Source of the DNA: Methanospirillum hungatei | GTDB lineage: Archaea; Halobacteriota; Methanomicrobia; Methanomicrobiales; Methanospirillaceae | NCBI RefSeq assembly: GCF_020216685.1 | Contig: NZ_JAIWNS010000130.1 | Location: forward strand, 1-15,369 | Direction: 5' to 3' | DNA: 15,369 nucleotides | In this document: positions 7,995-15,120 of the stretch, one piece after another | Numbering within the stretch: the first letter of the stretch is position 1 | How the letters are laid out: every line of letters begins with the position of its first letter | Notes under the pieces: generated by a model | Databases searched by the model: none | Told to the model about the DNA's origin: nothing | What the model saw: only the letters and a program-made list of their open reading frames with translations | Made by a program: the position numbers and the translations under genes

Positions 7995-9740
7995 TTATTC
8001 CTGCTCTTCACCACTCTTCACCGGGTTGATCCTTCCACCGGTCTGTTCATGGATTGGTGACGGAATATACTTGAGATATGCGATAAATTCATCGACATCA
8101 AGTGCTCCATATGCAACAAGTACTCCTTCATTCATGACAGTATAGCCATCTCCTCCATGGGCAAGGAAGTCTTCTGTCGCAACCGTGTAATATGCGTTCA
8201 TATCCATCTCTTCTCCGTTAAAGGTAATACTGGTCACCCGGTCGGATGGATCCCTGGATTCATCATAGCTGTAAGAAAATCCGGATATCTGCAGAAGATG
8301 GTCAGGCTTTACCGTACGGGTCCACTGTTGATTGAGCAGGTCTTTGATCTGCTGCCCGGTCATTCTCAATGCATAGATCTGGTCATGGAAGGGCAAAACC
8401 GAGTAGGCATCACCGGTCGTAATCTCACCAGCATCGATGTCTGCACGAAGGGACCCGATATTCAGGATACTTATGTCAGTCTTCATATACCATCGGAATG
8501 CATCGGTTACGATATCGTAGAGGAGTGATTCTCCATTCTCATCCAGGTTCCTGGTGAGCGGAATGTCTGTTGTCGCAATAACTTCACTAATAAGCGGTGC
8601 AACGGTGCTGTTTACTGCATCGAGCAGTTCCTGGGAGTTCTCATCCGTGTTACGTCCGGCCCCCTGGTCAGCATAGGCGGTGACAATCGTTGCCGTCTTG
8701 TTCACAATATCCTTCGTTTCCGGGTCCAGCTCAAGGGTCACATCAGCATAGGCTGAGCTGTATGAATATGCCTGGGTCACAAGGGTCGGTTTCCCGCCGG
8801 CGTTTGGCAGGTACTGGTTGGTGAATTGATGAGAATGGGCAGATAAGACCACGTCCACATCCTCATCAAGTCTCATGACAATCGACACAACCCTGCCTGA
8901 GAGATCCCCGGTCTCCTGTGTCGGACCATCATACGGTGTCTGGGTTCCTCCTTCATGCAGGAGAACGACAAATGCATGAATTCCCTGTTCCTGAAGCACC
9001 TTCACCTGTTTATTGATGGCATCCGCTTCATCGGTAAAGGCGACTGGTTCGACATTGCCAGGTTCAGATATCTCACCGGTTACCTCAGTGACGGCCCCAA
9101 TGAATGCGACCGGGATGCCCTCTATCTCCTCTCGTACATATGGCTCAAGCAAGAGGTTGTCTGTGCCATTCCAGAAGACGTTTGCAGCAATGACCGGCCA
9201 GAGTGCTCCCGGATAGGGATCTACAAGGTGAGTGATGTTCGTCCCTTCATTGCCTCCGTTGATCAGCCGTTGCAATTCGGAGATGTTCCGATCAAATTCA
9301 TGGTTTCCCAATGTTCCAATGACTCTGACTCCTGTAGTCTCTGTCATATCAGGTCTCTTCCAGTCGCCGGTGACAAACCGGTTCATAAAGAGTATTGCCG
9401 GTTCATCGAGAAGCAGATTTGATTCCGCCGGCGATGCTCCGGTCATGTCACCAGGAAGGGCGATAATGGTGGTATTTGCTCCGTATCGATCGATTGCATC
9501 AGAGAGATATCCGCCAAGAACCGGGATACTCCCCGCAGGAGATCCATTCATCTTCTGTCCAGGGCCGAGTTGTCCGTGAAAGTCGTTCACTGCAAGGATG
9601 TGAAATGATACTGGCCCGAACCCCTGGTCATCAGCCATAGTCGGAATGAAAAGAAGGCTGATGAGATACAGGATGGCGAGAATGCCTGCATAATGAGAGA
9701 AAATGTGCAGGGACTGGTTTGACAACAGATAACGTTGCAT
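7995..9740 (-). CDS. Secreted 5'-nucleotidase / UshA-type metallophosphoesterase
   Basis: Hydrolyses nucleotides or related phosphoesters outside the membrane, for phosphate or nucleoside salvage. Numbered from the ATG at 9740 (581 aa), residues 17-36 are a hydrophobic signal or anchor segment ending TMA before DDQG. The metallophosphoesterase domain shows D53-x-H55 (VNDFHGQL), G97-D98, G145-N146-H147-E148 (catalytic dyad), H262 (LLHEGG) and H302/H304 (SAHSHQF). The C-terminal 5'-nucleotidase domain shows NIGSLRADIDAGEIT, VLPF and HGGDGYT. I chose this ATG over the upstream one at 9788 because GAGGA sits 6 nt ahead of it (plus-strand 9747-9751) and it leaves a proper signal peptide. It is convergent with the triad kinase, with 29 bp between the stops, and diverges from the AAA/DUF1703 gene. 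Exact substrate cannot be read from sequence. Confidence 0.93.
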   Translation of the reverse strand: MQRYLLSNQSLHIFSHYAGILAILYLISLLFIPTMADDQGFGPVSFHILAVNDFHGQLGPGQKMNGSPAGSIPVLGGYLSDAIDRYGANTTIIALPGDMTGASPAESNLLLDEPAILFMNRFVTGDWKRPDMTETTGVRVIGTLGNHEFDRNISELQRLINGGNEGTNITHLVDPYPGALWPVIAANVFWNGTDNLLLEPYVREEIEGIPVAFIGAVTEVTGEISEPGNVEPVAFTDEADAINKQVKVLQEQGIHAFVVLLHEGGTQTPYDGPTQETGDLSGRVVSIVMRLDEDVDVVLSAHSHQFTNQYLPNAGGKPTLVTQAYSYSSAYADVTLELDPETKDIVNKTATIVTAYADQGAGRNTDENSQELLDAVNSTVAPLISEVIATTDIPLTRNLDENGESLLYDIVTDAFRWYMKTDISILNIGSLRADIDAGEITTGDAYSVLPFHDQIYALRMTGQQIKDLLNQQWTRTVKPDHLLQISGFSYSYDESRDPSDRVTSITFNGEEMDMNAYYTVATEDFLAHGGDGYTVMNEGVLVAYGALDVDEFIAYLKYIPSPIHEQTGGRINPVKSGEEQE

Positions 9741-9804
9741 GAGAGATCCTCTGCAGGAGATGATATGAAAGTATAGGTCATGTACCACAGGGTTTTATGG
9801 TTCA

Positions 9805-9819
9805 TTGACATATATTACC
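9805..9819. promoter_or_regulatory. Bidirectional TATA-like element between nucleotidase and AAA/DUF1703 genes
   Basis: TTGACATATATTACC contains a TATA box readable both ways. Plus-strand use predicts a start near 9838, about 20 nt before the GTG at 9860. Minus-strand use predicts a start near 9787, about 47 nt before the nucleotidase ATG. A near copy (one mismatch in 15) lies at 12445-12459. Confidence 0.4.
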
Positions 9820-9848
9820 AGAAGAGCGATATCGAATTTTTAGAAGAC

Positions 9849-9854
9849 AGGTGA
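9849..9854 (+). promoter_or_regulatory. Ribosome binding site deciding the GTG start at 9860
   Basis: AGGTGA lies 5 nt before the GTG at 9860, matching the GGTGA-type Shine-Dalgarno of methanogens. The alternative in-frame GTG at 9851 lies inside this site and has only a weak upstream motif, so the start three codons further in is preferred. Confidence 0.6.
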
Positions 9855-9859
9855 GTCAG

Positions 9860-11578
9860 GTGAAACGCCCTATCCCGTATGGAATCATGAACTATGCAGA
9901 ACTGGTCAGGGATAATGCGTATTTTGTAGATAAGACCCGGTTTATCGCGAAACTTGAGGGGATCCACAACCCGGTTTATCTTCGGCCACGCCGGTTTGTA
10001 AAATCCCTCTTCTGTTCAATGCTCCACTATTATTATGATCGAGCACAAGAAAAGAGATTTGAGGAACTCTTTGGTCATACCTGGATAGGAAAAAACCCAA
10101 CCGCACGTCATAACCAGTTTATCGTTCTCAAACTGGATTTTTCCGAGATTGGTGTTTCAGGAGCACAAACCAGTCTGGAAGAGAAATTTCACCTCTATTG
10201 TAATGAGCGGATAACATCCCTGTCAGCAGTGTATCCTGACATAATGCAGGACATCCCTCCGGTCCGACCTGAACTTGACTCCTGCATGAATCTCTCAATC
10301 TGGCTTGACAACCTTCAAAAACGGGGATCTCCCCGGGTATATGTGATCATTGATGAGTACGACAATTTTGCAAACCAGCTTATCACCAGTTACCAGGATC
10401 ATACCTACCAGGACATGACCAGTGGAGATAATTTTCTCCGGACATTCTTCAAAGTTTTGAAAGCGGGAAGGCAGACAGACGCTATTGAAAATATCTTCAT
10501 CACCGGGGTATTACCGATTACCATCGATGACCTGACATCCAGTTATAATATCGGAACATTTCTGACTCTTGATGCATCCTTTGAGGATATGCTCGGATTT
10601 ACCCAGGAAGAGACGAATCAGCTCCTTGATGAAATATATACCGATTTTCTTATCGATCCTGCAACCAGGCGTGATGTGGATGAGGTGATTAAGAAACAAT
10701 ATGACGGGTATCACTTTGTCAATCCGTCAGGTCAGTCCCTGTACAATTCAACGATGCTGATGTATTTTCTCCGGCAGTTCTGTGATCAGAAGATCATTCC
10801 AAAACACCTCACCGATCTGAATCTCCGGACCGATCTCTCATGGATTCAGCGGATTACGAAAGGGTCTGATCATGCAGAGGAACTCATTTCTGAATTGCTT
10901 ACGTCAGATACCATCGCCTATGATGACGATTACCTAGTGACAAAATTCAATAAGGCCCAGTTTTTCACGAAAGGGTACTATCCGATATCATTATTTTATC
11001 TTGGGCTCCTGACGAGGGATGATCAGTTCAGACTCCGTATTCCGAATATGAATATCCGCAAAATATTCGCTGAATACTTCAATGAACTCCTGCATATTGA
11101 TGTATCCACCAAATATGAAGATATGATGAGAAGTTTTATTCAGAATCCTGATCTGCCCCGTCTTTTTGCTGACTATTGGCGACTGTATATCAGTCAGCTG
11201 CCTGAGGCTGTGTTCACACGGGTGAATGAAAATTTTTATCGAACGACCTTTTATGAACTCTGCAGCCGGTATCTCTCTACCTGGTTTACCTGGAATATTG
11301 AGCGTTCATACCCGGAGGGACGAAGTGACCTTGAGTTTGTCGGGAAATATCATGAAAAATTCGCTGGTATCAGGTGGATTATTGAGTTTAAATATTTCTC
11401 AAATGCAGAGTTAAGCAGGCTTTCATGGACCATTGATGAGTTTAATCCCCCAAATGAAGACATTATGCAGATTCAGGGATATGCACAGGGGCTGAACCGT
11501 GAATATCCTCATAATTCATTTCGCCTATTTCTGATCTATTGCTTTGGAAATCAGGGATTTTGCGTGTTTGAGATATAA
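9860..11578 (+). CDS. AAA-ATPase-like / PD-(D/E)XK nuclease-fold protein (PF09820 plus DUF1703)
   Basis: Member of a widespread prokaryotic family with an N-terminal ATPase-like domain and a C-terminal restriction-endonuclease fold; biological role unknown. Family marks from the GTG at 9860 (572 aa): the opening RPIPYGIMNYAELV with YFVDKTRFI, the P-loop region YLRPRRFVKSLF (44-52), a Walker B-like VIIDEYDNF with D165-E166, and the nuclease-type motif D490 (SDLEF) followed by E509-F-K511 (IIEFKY). The usual P-loop in this family is RPRRFGKS; here the glycine is valine (V47), so ATP hydrolysis may be weakened or lost, while the nuclease acidic/Lys set looks intact. It has its own promoter and no operon partner: flanking genes are on the other strand. 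The family often occurs in many paralogous copies in methanogens. Confidence 0.88.
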   Translation: MKRPIPYGIMNYAELVRDNAYFVDKTRFIAKLEGIHNPVYLRPRRFVKSLFCSMLHYYYDRAQEKRFEELFGHTWIGKNPTARHNQFIVLKLDFSEIGVSGAQTSLEEKFHLYCNERITSLSAVYPDIMQDIPPVRPELDSCMNLSIWLDNLQKRGSPRVYVIIDEYDNFANQLITSYQDHTYQDMTSGDNFLRTFFKVLKAGRQTDAIENIFITGVLPITIDDLTSSYNIGTFLTLDASFEDMLGFTQEETNQLLDEIYTDFLIDPATRRDVDEVIKKQYDGYHFVNPSGQSLYNSTMLMYFLRQFCDQKIIPKHLTDLNLRTDLSWIQRITKGSDHAEELISELLTSDTIAYDDDYLVTKFNKAQFFTKGYYPISLFYLGLLTRDDQFRLRIPNMNIRKIFAEYFNELLHIDVSTKYEDMMRSFIQNPDLPRLFADYWRLYISQLPEAVFTRVNENFYRTTFYELCSRYLSTWFTWNIERSYPEGRSDLEFVGKYHEKFAGIRWIIEFKYFSNAELSRLSWTIDEFNPPNEDIMQIQGYAQGLNREYPHNSFRLFLIYCFGNQGFCVFEI

Positions 11579-11712
11579 ATTTCTGGTTTACTAAAAAGTC
11601 CGGTACAAAAATTGGGTATTCATCCGTAAAGAGATTCGTCCACATCGCAAGAGAGGCGTCAATCACACATCCGGGAAATGATTCGATTATTGAATGTAAA
11701 ATAGGGACTGAA

Positions 11713-12165
11713 TTATTTCTTTAGATATCGGGCGATATAGGTATGTGTCGATTCAATAGATTCAAGAAGTATCGGAGTTGTATCCAGCAGATCATGAAAT
11801 AATTGAATAATCTCGCTGTGCTGGTATTCATGCACAATGGTATTTCTGATCTCCCTGATTGTCCGAACCTCGTGTGCAGATTCAATATATCCCATCTTTT
11901 CTGCCCGGTTAATCCGGTCCAGAACACTCCCGCCTGGCTCAAGTTCCACCATACCAATCGTTCGAAACATCTGCTGGATGAGAATATCACTCGAACGGGC
12001 AAATCTGCTACTCAACGCTTCGAATGCGTCCATTTCTTCAATTGAATATACTGATTTTTTTCCGATTTTTGAACATATCTTATATGAATGCAAGAGCCAT
12101 CCTTTGCTCTCCTGCAGATATCTATCAGTCTGTATCAGAAGATCAAGAGCATCAGTCTGGTTCAT
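11713..12165 (-). CDS. hepT: HepT-like HEPN-domain toxin (RNase)
   Basis: Small all-helical HEPN protein (150 aa) of the HepT family, predicted to be a metal-independent RNase acting as toxin of an MNT/HEPN pair. The catalytic and modification motif R-x4-H-x-Y is present as R107-NTIV-H112-E-Y114 in EIRNTIVHEY. In characterised pairs the partner MntA attaches AMP to this tyrosine to silence the toxin. Its ATG overlaps the stop of the nucleotidyltransferase gene by 4 nt (ATGA, plus-strand 12162-12165), which indicates coupled translation with antitoxin first. The length is slightly above the usual 130-145 aa of such proteins. All key residues are intact, so the toxin is probably functional. Confidence 0.88.
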   Translation of the reverse strand: MNQTDALDLLIQTDRYLQESKGWLLHSYKICSKIGKKSVYSIEEMDAFEALSSRFARSSDILIQQMFRTIGMVELEPGGSVLDRINRAEKMGYIESAHEVRTIREIRNTIVHEYQHSEIIQLFHDLLDTTPILLESIESTHTYIARYLKK

Positions 12166-12443
12166 AGTTCAATTCCCTCTCTCATGGCAATTCGTGCGAA
12201 GGGAGTTTTTGGTTCTGGTTCAATAAGGATATCGATCTTTTGTTCGCCCAGATTATCTTCAAGAGCGATTCGTATATTGCGTTTTTCCTTTCCTGAAATT
12301 TTGTTTGAAATGATGAAGAGGTCGATATCCCCCCCTTTTTGAGAATCATCGGTCCTTGAACCAAAAAGGATAACCCGGGCAGAGGGATCAAAAGTATATA
12401 TGGTTTTTTTAATGAGCGATACCTCACCTTCGGATAATCTCAT
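12162..12443 (-). CDS. mntA: MntA-like minimal nucleotidyltransferase antitoxin
   Basis: Minimal nucleotidyltransferase (93 aa) that should neutralise the adjacent HEPN toxin by adenylylating its R-x4-H-x-Y tyrosine. The active site is complete: G28-S29 (LFGSRTDD), D39-x-D41 (GGDIDLFII) and third acid D71 (KIDILIEP). The ATG at 12443 gives the normal family N-terminus (MRLSEGEVSLIKK). No clear Shine-Dalgarno is seen. The TATA-like GATAAAAC at 12480-12473 lies at a suitable distance for a start just before the ATG and forms one arm of a perfect inverted repeat, which suggests control by autorepression. It is the first gene of a two-gene operon with hepT. Confidence 0.88.
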   Translation of the reverse strand: MRLSEGEVSLIKKTIYTFDPSARVILFGSRTDDSQKGGDIDLFIISNKISGKEKRNIRIALEDNLGEQKIDILIEPEPKTPFARIAMREGIEL

Positions 12444-12472
12444 CTTGATATATATTACCGTTTGATCGTATT

Positions 12473-12494
12473 GTTTTATCTAAATCGATAAAAC
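12473..12494. promoter_or_regulatory. Perfect 8-bp inverted repeat, candidate operator of mntA-hepT
   Basis: GTTTTATC (12473-12480) and GATAAAAC (12487-12494) are exact reverse complements separated by 6 nt. The site is 30 nt upstream of the mntA ATG and overlaps its best TATA-like candidate, where a repressor would block transcription. It also lies just beyond the stop of the HicB-like frame, so it could serve as a boundary instead. Regulatory role is inferred from position. Confidence 0.45.
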
Positions 12495-12515
12495 AGGGGA
12501 GTAGGTCTTATGTAG

Positions 12516-12731
12516 TTATCCATGTATGGGAGGAATATTTTTTTCAAATCGTATACGAAGGACAAAACATTCTTCCAAGACAGAAAGAAGGACTTTTTTG
12601 CACCTCTCAAGTGAATGCCATGTTGCGAAGACGCCCGGTAATGAAGGTATTTCACCATAATATGGTTCTTTATCTTCAATGACTTCGAATTTTGCTGTGG
12701 ATAATACAGCGGGTATGTACTCGTTCAGCAG
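12516..12731 (-). pseudogene. HicB-like antitoxin reading frame without a standard start codon
   Basis: The minus-strand frame encodes about 71 residues that read like the HicB/UPF0150 fold: LNEYIPAVLSTAKFEVIE, then EDKEPYYGEIPSLPGVFAT, then HSLERCKKVLLSVLEE, ending KNIPPIHG and TAA. Length and order match solo HicB-like proteins, which usually open with Met just before LNEY. Here that position is CTG (12731 or 12728), no ATG, GTG or TTG exists between the upstream TAA and the conserved core, and there is no Shine-Dalgarno. A strong TATA-like sequence (12767-12778) lies suitably upstream. Either a CTG start is used or the gene has lost its start. No HicA partner was found on either side. The family call rests on motif resemblance only. 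Confidence 0.5.
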
Positions 12732-12766
12732 GGTATGCCAATAATATTTTAATTATTTAAGATCAA

Positions 12767-12778
12767 CTTATATATTTA
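12767..12778. promoter_or_regulatory. Strong TATA-like element in the 12.7-12.9 kb intergenic region
   Basis: ACTTATATATTT is a good archaeal TATA box in both orientations. On the minus strand it predicts a start near 12747, just ahead of the HicB-like frame. On the plus strand it would give the histidine kinase a leader of about 110 nt. The stretch 12747-12905 holds no gene. Confidence 0.4.
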
Positions 12779-12857
12779 TTTCTTTGTAGCTAATACACGT
12801 ATCATGTCATCTGGTGGGAAAATTTAACCCCGGAAGCACTTAATATCCTCCCTGACA

Positions 12858-12896
12858 GATATATGAGTTATCTGGTCATATCCCATGAAATAACTC
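12858..12896 (+). promoter_or_regulatory. Likely histidine-kinase promoter with TATA box and inverted repeat
   Basis: GATATATG (12858-12865) is a TATA-like element about 45 nt before the ATG at 12906. GAGTTAT (12865-12871) directly after it is repeated inverted as ATAACTC (12890-12896), bracketing the predicted transcription start. The repeat could be an operator; the evidence is position only. Confidence 0.35.
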
Positions 12897-12905
12897 GGAC
12901 ATCAT

Positions 12906-13616
12906 ATGCAGTTTTCACTTTATGCCGGCCTCCTTCTCCTATCCTCTCTGATATCAGTTGCCTTGGCAGGGTATGCATCTCACCGCCCATCTGACAAGGT
13001 TATGCGGGCATTTTTGTATCTCATGATCGGGGTCTTCTGCTGGTCATGCACCTCCTTCTTTGAAGCGATCTCTACCTCGATAGGGTATAAGGTATTCTGG
13101 TCGATTGTATCGGTGATCGACCTGGTAGTGCCGGTCCTCTTTCTTTATTTTGTCCTCCAGTTCACCAGGAATGGAGACCGGATTCCAAAGAAGGCTGTAT
13201 ATCTTCTATTAATCATTCCGGTAATCAGTTTCATTCTTTCTGCAACCTTTCCAATTCATGGTCTTATCTGGCCAAAGATTTACCTCGTCGATACTGTCCT
13301 GGCCGGGATATCCCTCTTTTATGTCCATGGGGCCTGGTACTGGGTTGAGATAATCTATAGTCTTCTGCTGTATTTTGCCGCTGCCGGTGTGCTCCTTCAT
13401 ACGGTGATACGGTCAGCGCCGGTGTATGCCGTGCAGATGTGGCTGGTATTTGTCAGTTCACTCTTTCCCTTCATCTCCAGTCTGCTGTATGCGTTTGCCT
13501 CTCCACTATTCCTGGGGATTGATTTTACTCCCATATCCTTCACCCTGACCGGCCTGGTCCTCATCTATGCAATTACCCGGCACCTGCTCTTTGATCTGAT
13601 CCCGATTGCCCCATGA
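12906..13616 (+). CDS. Sensor histidine kinase, N-terminal part: 7TM sensor domain (ends at frameshift)
   Basis: This 236-codon frame encodes seven membrane segments (about 5-24, 32-52, 63-86, 97-115, 144-167, 176-197, 210-229) in the pattern of the HisKA_7TM sensor domain common in methanogen histidine kinases. It ends in RHLLFDLIPIAP and then TGA at 13614. In intact relatives the phrase 'LFDLIPIA' runs directly into a PAS domain beginning like EQIIMDMREG, and exactly that sequence continues here in the +1 frame from 13612. The break lies in CCCC at 13609-13612; removing one C restores a single protein of about 586 aa. As it stands the sensor has no transmitter. This is either a sequencing error, a real inactivating mutation, or a site of ribosomal slippage. 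There is no distinctive operon partner or response regulator nearby. Confidence 0.85.
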   Translation: MQFSLYAGLLLLSSLISVALAGYASHRPSDKVMRAFLYLMIGVFCWSCTSFFEAISTSIGYKVFWSIVSVIDLVVPVLFLYFVLQFTRNGDRIPKKAVYLLLIIPVISFILSATFPIHGLIWPKIYLVDTVLAGISLFYVHGAWYWVEIIYSLLLYFAAAGVLLHTVIRSAPVYAVQMWLVFVSSLFPFISSLLYAFASPLFLGIDFTPISFTLTGLVLIYAITRHLLFDLIPIAP

Positions 13617-14667
13617 ACAGATCATCATGGATATGCGGGAAGGGGTGATTGTGATCGATGAACGGGACCGGATAGTGGAACTAAATCCTGCGGTCATGCA
13701 CCTCCTCCCGGTGACTCCCTCTGTTGTAGGGATGCACATCTCATCGCTCTCACCGCTCTTTCCTGATTGTGCGGAAAATTGGCTGAATTGTTCTGATGGG
13801 AGAAGCCGGTTGTCCCGTATTGGTGACCGGTGGATTGAGTTCCGGGTCTCTCCGGTGAACCGGAAGAGAATGCCTGCAAAAGGGTGTGGACGGCTCCTGC
13901 TCTGTATCGATGTGAGCGACCGGGAACAGGCAAAACAGGATCTTTCTGCACGGAATGAAGAACTGGAAAAGATGAATGAGGATCTTTCCCATGAGGTTTC
14001 TGAACGACGGCTTGCGGAAACAGCTCTTCGTCTTGCAAATAAGAAACTGAACCTTCTTTCGAGTATCACCAGGCATGATGTCCTGAACTGGGTAACGGTG
14101 GTGAATGGGTATGCCCGTATTCTTCAGGAGTCAGGGGATGAACCGGATACTGACTCACTTGAAAAGATTGTGCATGCCGGTGATACTATCGGTGAGATCA
14201 TCTCCTTTACCGGGGTATATGAGGAGATGGGAACCGAGGCACCAAGGTGGATAACGGTAGAATCGGTCTTTGAAGAGCCGGATATTGCCCGGCTTCTCGA
14301 ACGGGTCTCATTCTCTCTTGAGGTTTCAGGGCTGATGGTGTACGCTGACCTGATGTTCTCCCGGGTATTTTACAATCTGCTTGATAATTCCTTGCGGCAT
14401 GGGAACGGGGTGACGACAGTCCGTGTATCCGGATATCAGTCCGGTCAGGAGTATTGCCTGGTATATGAGGATAACGGGCATGGAATTCCTGATGGTGAGA
14501 AGGAGATCGTGTTCAGGCAGGGACATGGGAAGAATTCAGGTCTTGGGTTATTTTTAATCAGGGAGATTCTGGATATTACCGGGATTCGGATCAGGGAATG
14601 CGGGACATTTGGGAAGGGTGTCAGGTTTGAGATGATGATTCCGGAAGGGGGATACCGATTGTCATAA
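13606..14667 (+). CDS. Sensor histidine kinase, C-terminal part: PAS, HisKA-like and HATPase domains
   Basis: Remainder of the split kinase; the TTG at 13606 is only the first possible start in this frame and probably not a native one. Residues 4-100 form a PAS-like domain (EGVIVIDERDRIVELNPA). A coiled coil follows at about 105-150. The phospho-acceptor is H157 in ITRHDVLN, the HD-type box usual in methanogen kinases. The ATP-binding domain has the N box (YNLLDNSLRHG, D260-N261), G1 (D289-N-G-H-G293) and G2 (GLGL, 312-315). All transmitter residues are intact. If translated alone it would be a soluble kinase without its 7TM sensor; if fused by correcting the CCCC run, an ordinary membrane sensor kinase. 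No response regulator gene follows. Confidence 0.87.
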   Translation: MPHEQIIMDMREGVIVIDERDRIVELNPAVMHLLPVTPSVVGMHISSLSPLFPDCAENWLNCSDGRSRLSRIGDRWIEFRVSPVNRKRMPAKGCGRLLLCIDVSDREQAKQDLSARNEELEKMNEDLSHEVSERRLAETALRLANKKLNLLSSITRHDVLNWVTVVNGYARILQESGDEPDTDSLEKIVHAGDTIGEIISFTGVYEEMGTEAPRWITVESVFEEPDIARLLERVSFSLEVSGLMVYADLMFSRVFYNLLDNSLRHGNGVTTVRVSGYQSGQEYCLVYEDNGHGIPDGEKEIVFRQGHGKNSGLGLFLIREILDITGIRIRECGTFGKGVRFEMMIPEGGYRLS

Positions 14668-14867
14668 CGTGATATGCTTCTCTTATGAGCCATGAAAATT
14701 CTTACGATAAATTAACCGCTTCATGAGAAATACTGATGAATTGCTAAAAATCTCAATAAACCGATAAAAAATAAAAAGGTTCATATCAGTCTTCAGTCAA
14801 AAGGGTAAGGTGCGATTAACATACGAAATTATAAATGTTTTAATGAATTAAAGGATAATAATTAATT
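14668..14867. other. AT-rich intergenic stretch, no gene seen
   Basis: About 200 bp between the histidine kinase and the antitoxin gene is rich in A runs (for example CGATAAAAAATAAAAAGG) and contains short T-poor islands. I see no convincing reading frame, hairpin terminator or RNA gene in it. Only the promoter-like element at 14829-14836 stands out. Confidence 0.5.
14829..14836 (+). promoter_or_regulatory. TATA-like element for the AF2212-like antitoxin operon
   Basis: TTATAAAT lies 31 nt before the ATG at 14868, predicting a start near 14857. AAGGA at 14851-14855 is too far from the ATG (12 nt) to be a firm Shine-Dalgarno. Confidence 0.4.
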
Positions 14868-15110
14868 ATGATAAAGACCATTCGTGCACATTATACTGGT
14901 TCTGTTTTCGAACCTCTTGACAAGATAGATCTGAAAGATGGTATTGATGTTACTCTTTCAATAATCACAGAGGATCCTGAAAAATCAGATGATCTCTGGG
15001 CAGTATTGGATAAGTATACCGGGATTATAAAGGGCCCTTCCGATTGGTCATCAGAACATGATCATTATATCCATGGTACTCCTAAAAAGGGCGATTTGAA
15101 TAAGGAATAA
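14868..15110 (+). CDS. AF2212-like antitoxin (DUF104 family)
   Basis: Small 80-aa protein of the DUF104/AF2212-like family, which act as antitoxins to PIN-domain RNases. The N-terminal signature IRAHYTGSVFEPLDKIDLKD matches the family's beta-rich opening (aromatic 'Y..G.F.PL..ldL.dG'), followed by a VTLSI strand. The C-terminal half (DLWAVLDKYTGIIKGPSDW) is helical and would wrap the toxin. It is followed 10 bp later by a PIN-domain gene on the same strand, the standard antitoxin-then-toxin order. The ATG is the only reasonable start. Confidence 0.85.
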   Translation: MIKTIRAHYTGSVFEPLDKIDLKDGIDVTLSIITEDPEKSDDLWAVLDKYTGIIKGPSDWSSEHDHYIHGTPKKGDLNKE

Positions 15111-15120
15111 TCTGTGTTGT

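Noticed and set aside
11579..11712. Short frames open on both strands between the DUF1703 gene and hepT; the minus-strand one reads CVIDASLAMW then VPDFLVNQ, a little like a PIN domain.
   Set aside because: The spacing between the two motifs is far too short for a PIN domain, and an equally open plus-strand frame exists. No start or ribosome site supports either.
12476..12679. 67-aa minus-strand ATG frame in the mntA upstream region.
   Set aside because: It lies in a different frame over the HicB-like sequence, and its product has no recognisable pattern.
13506..14069. 187-aa minus-strand ORF opposite the histidine kinase.
   Set aside because: It is antisense to clearly conserved PAS and coiled-coil coding sequence and rich in Ser/Arg, a typical shadow.
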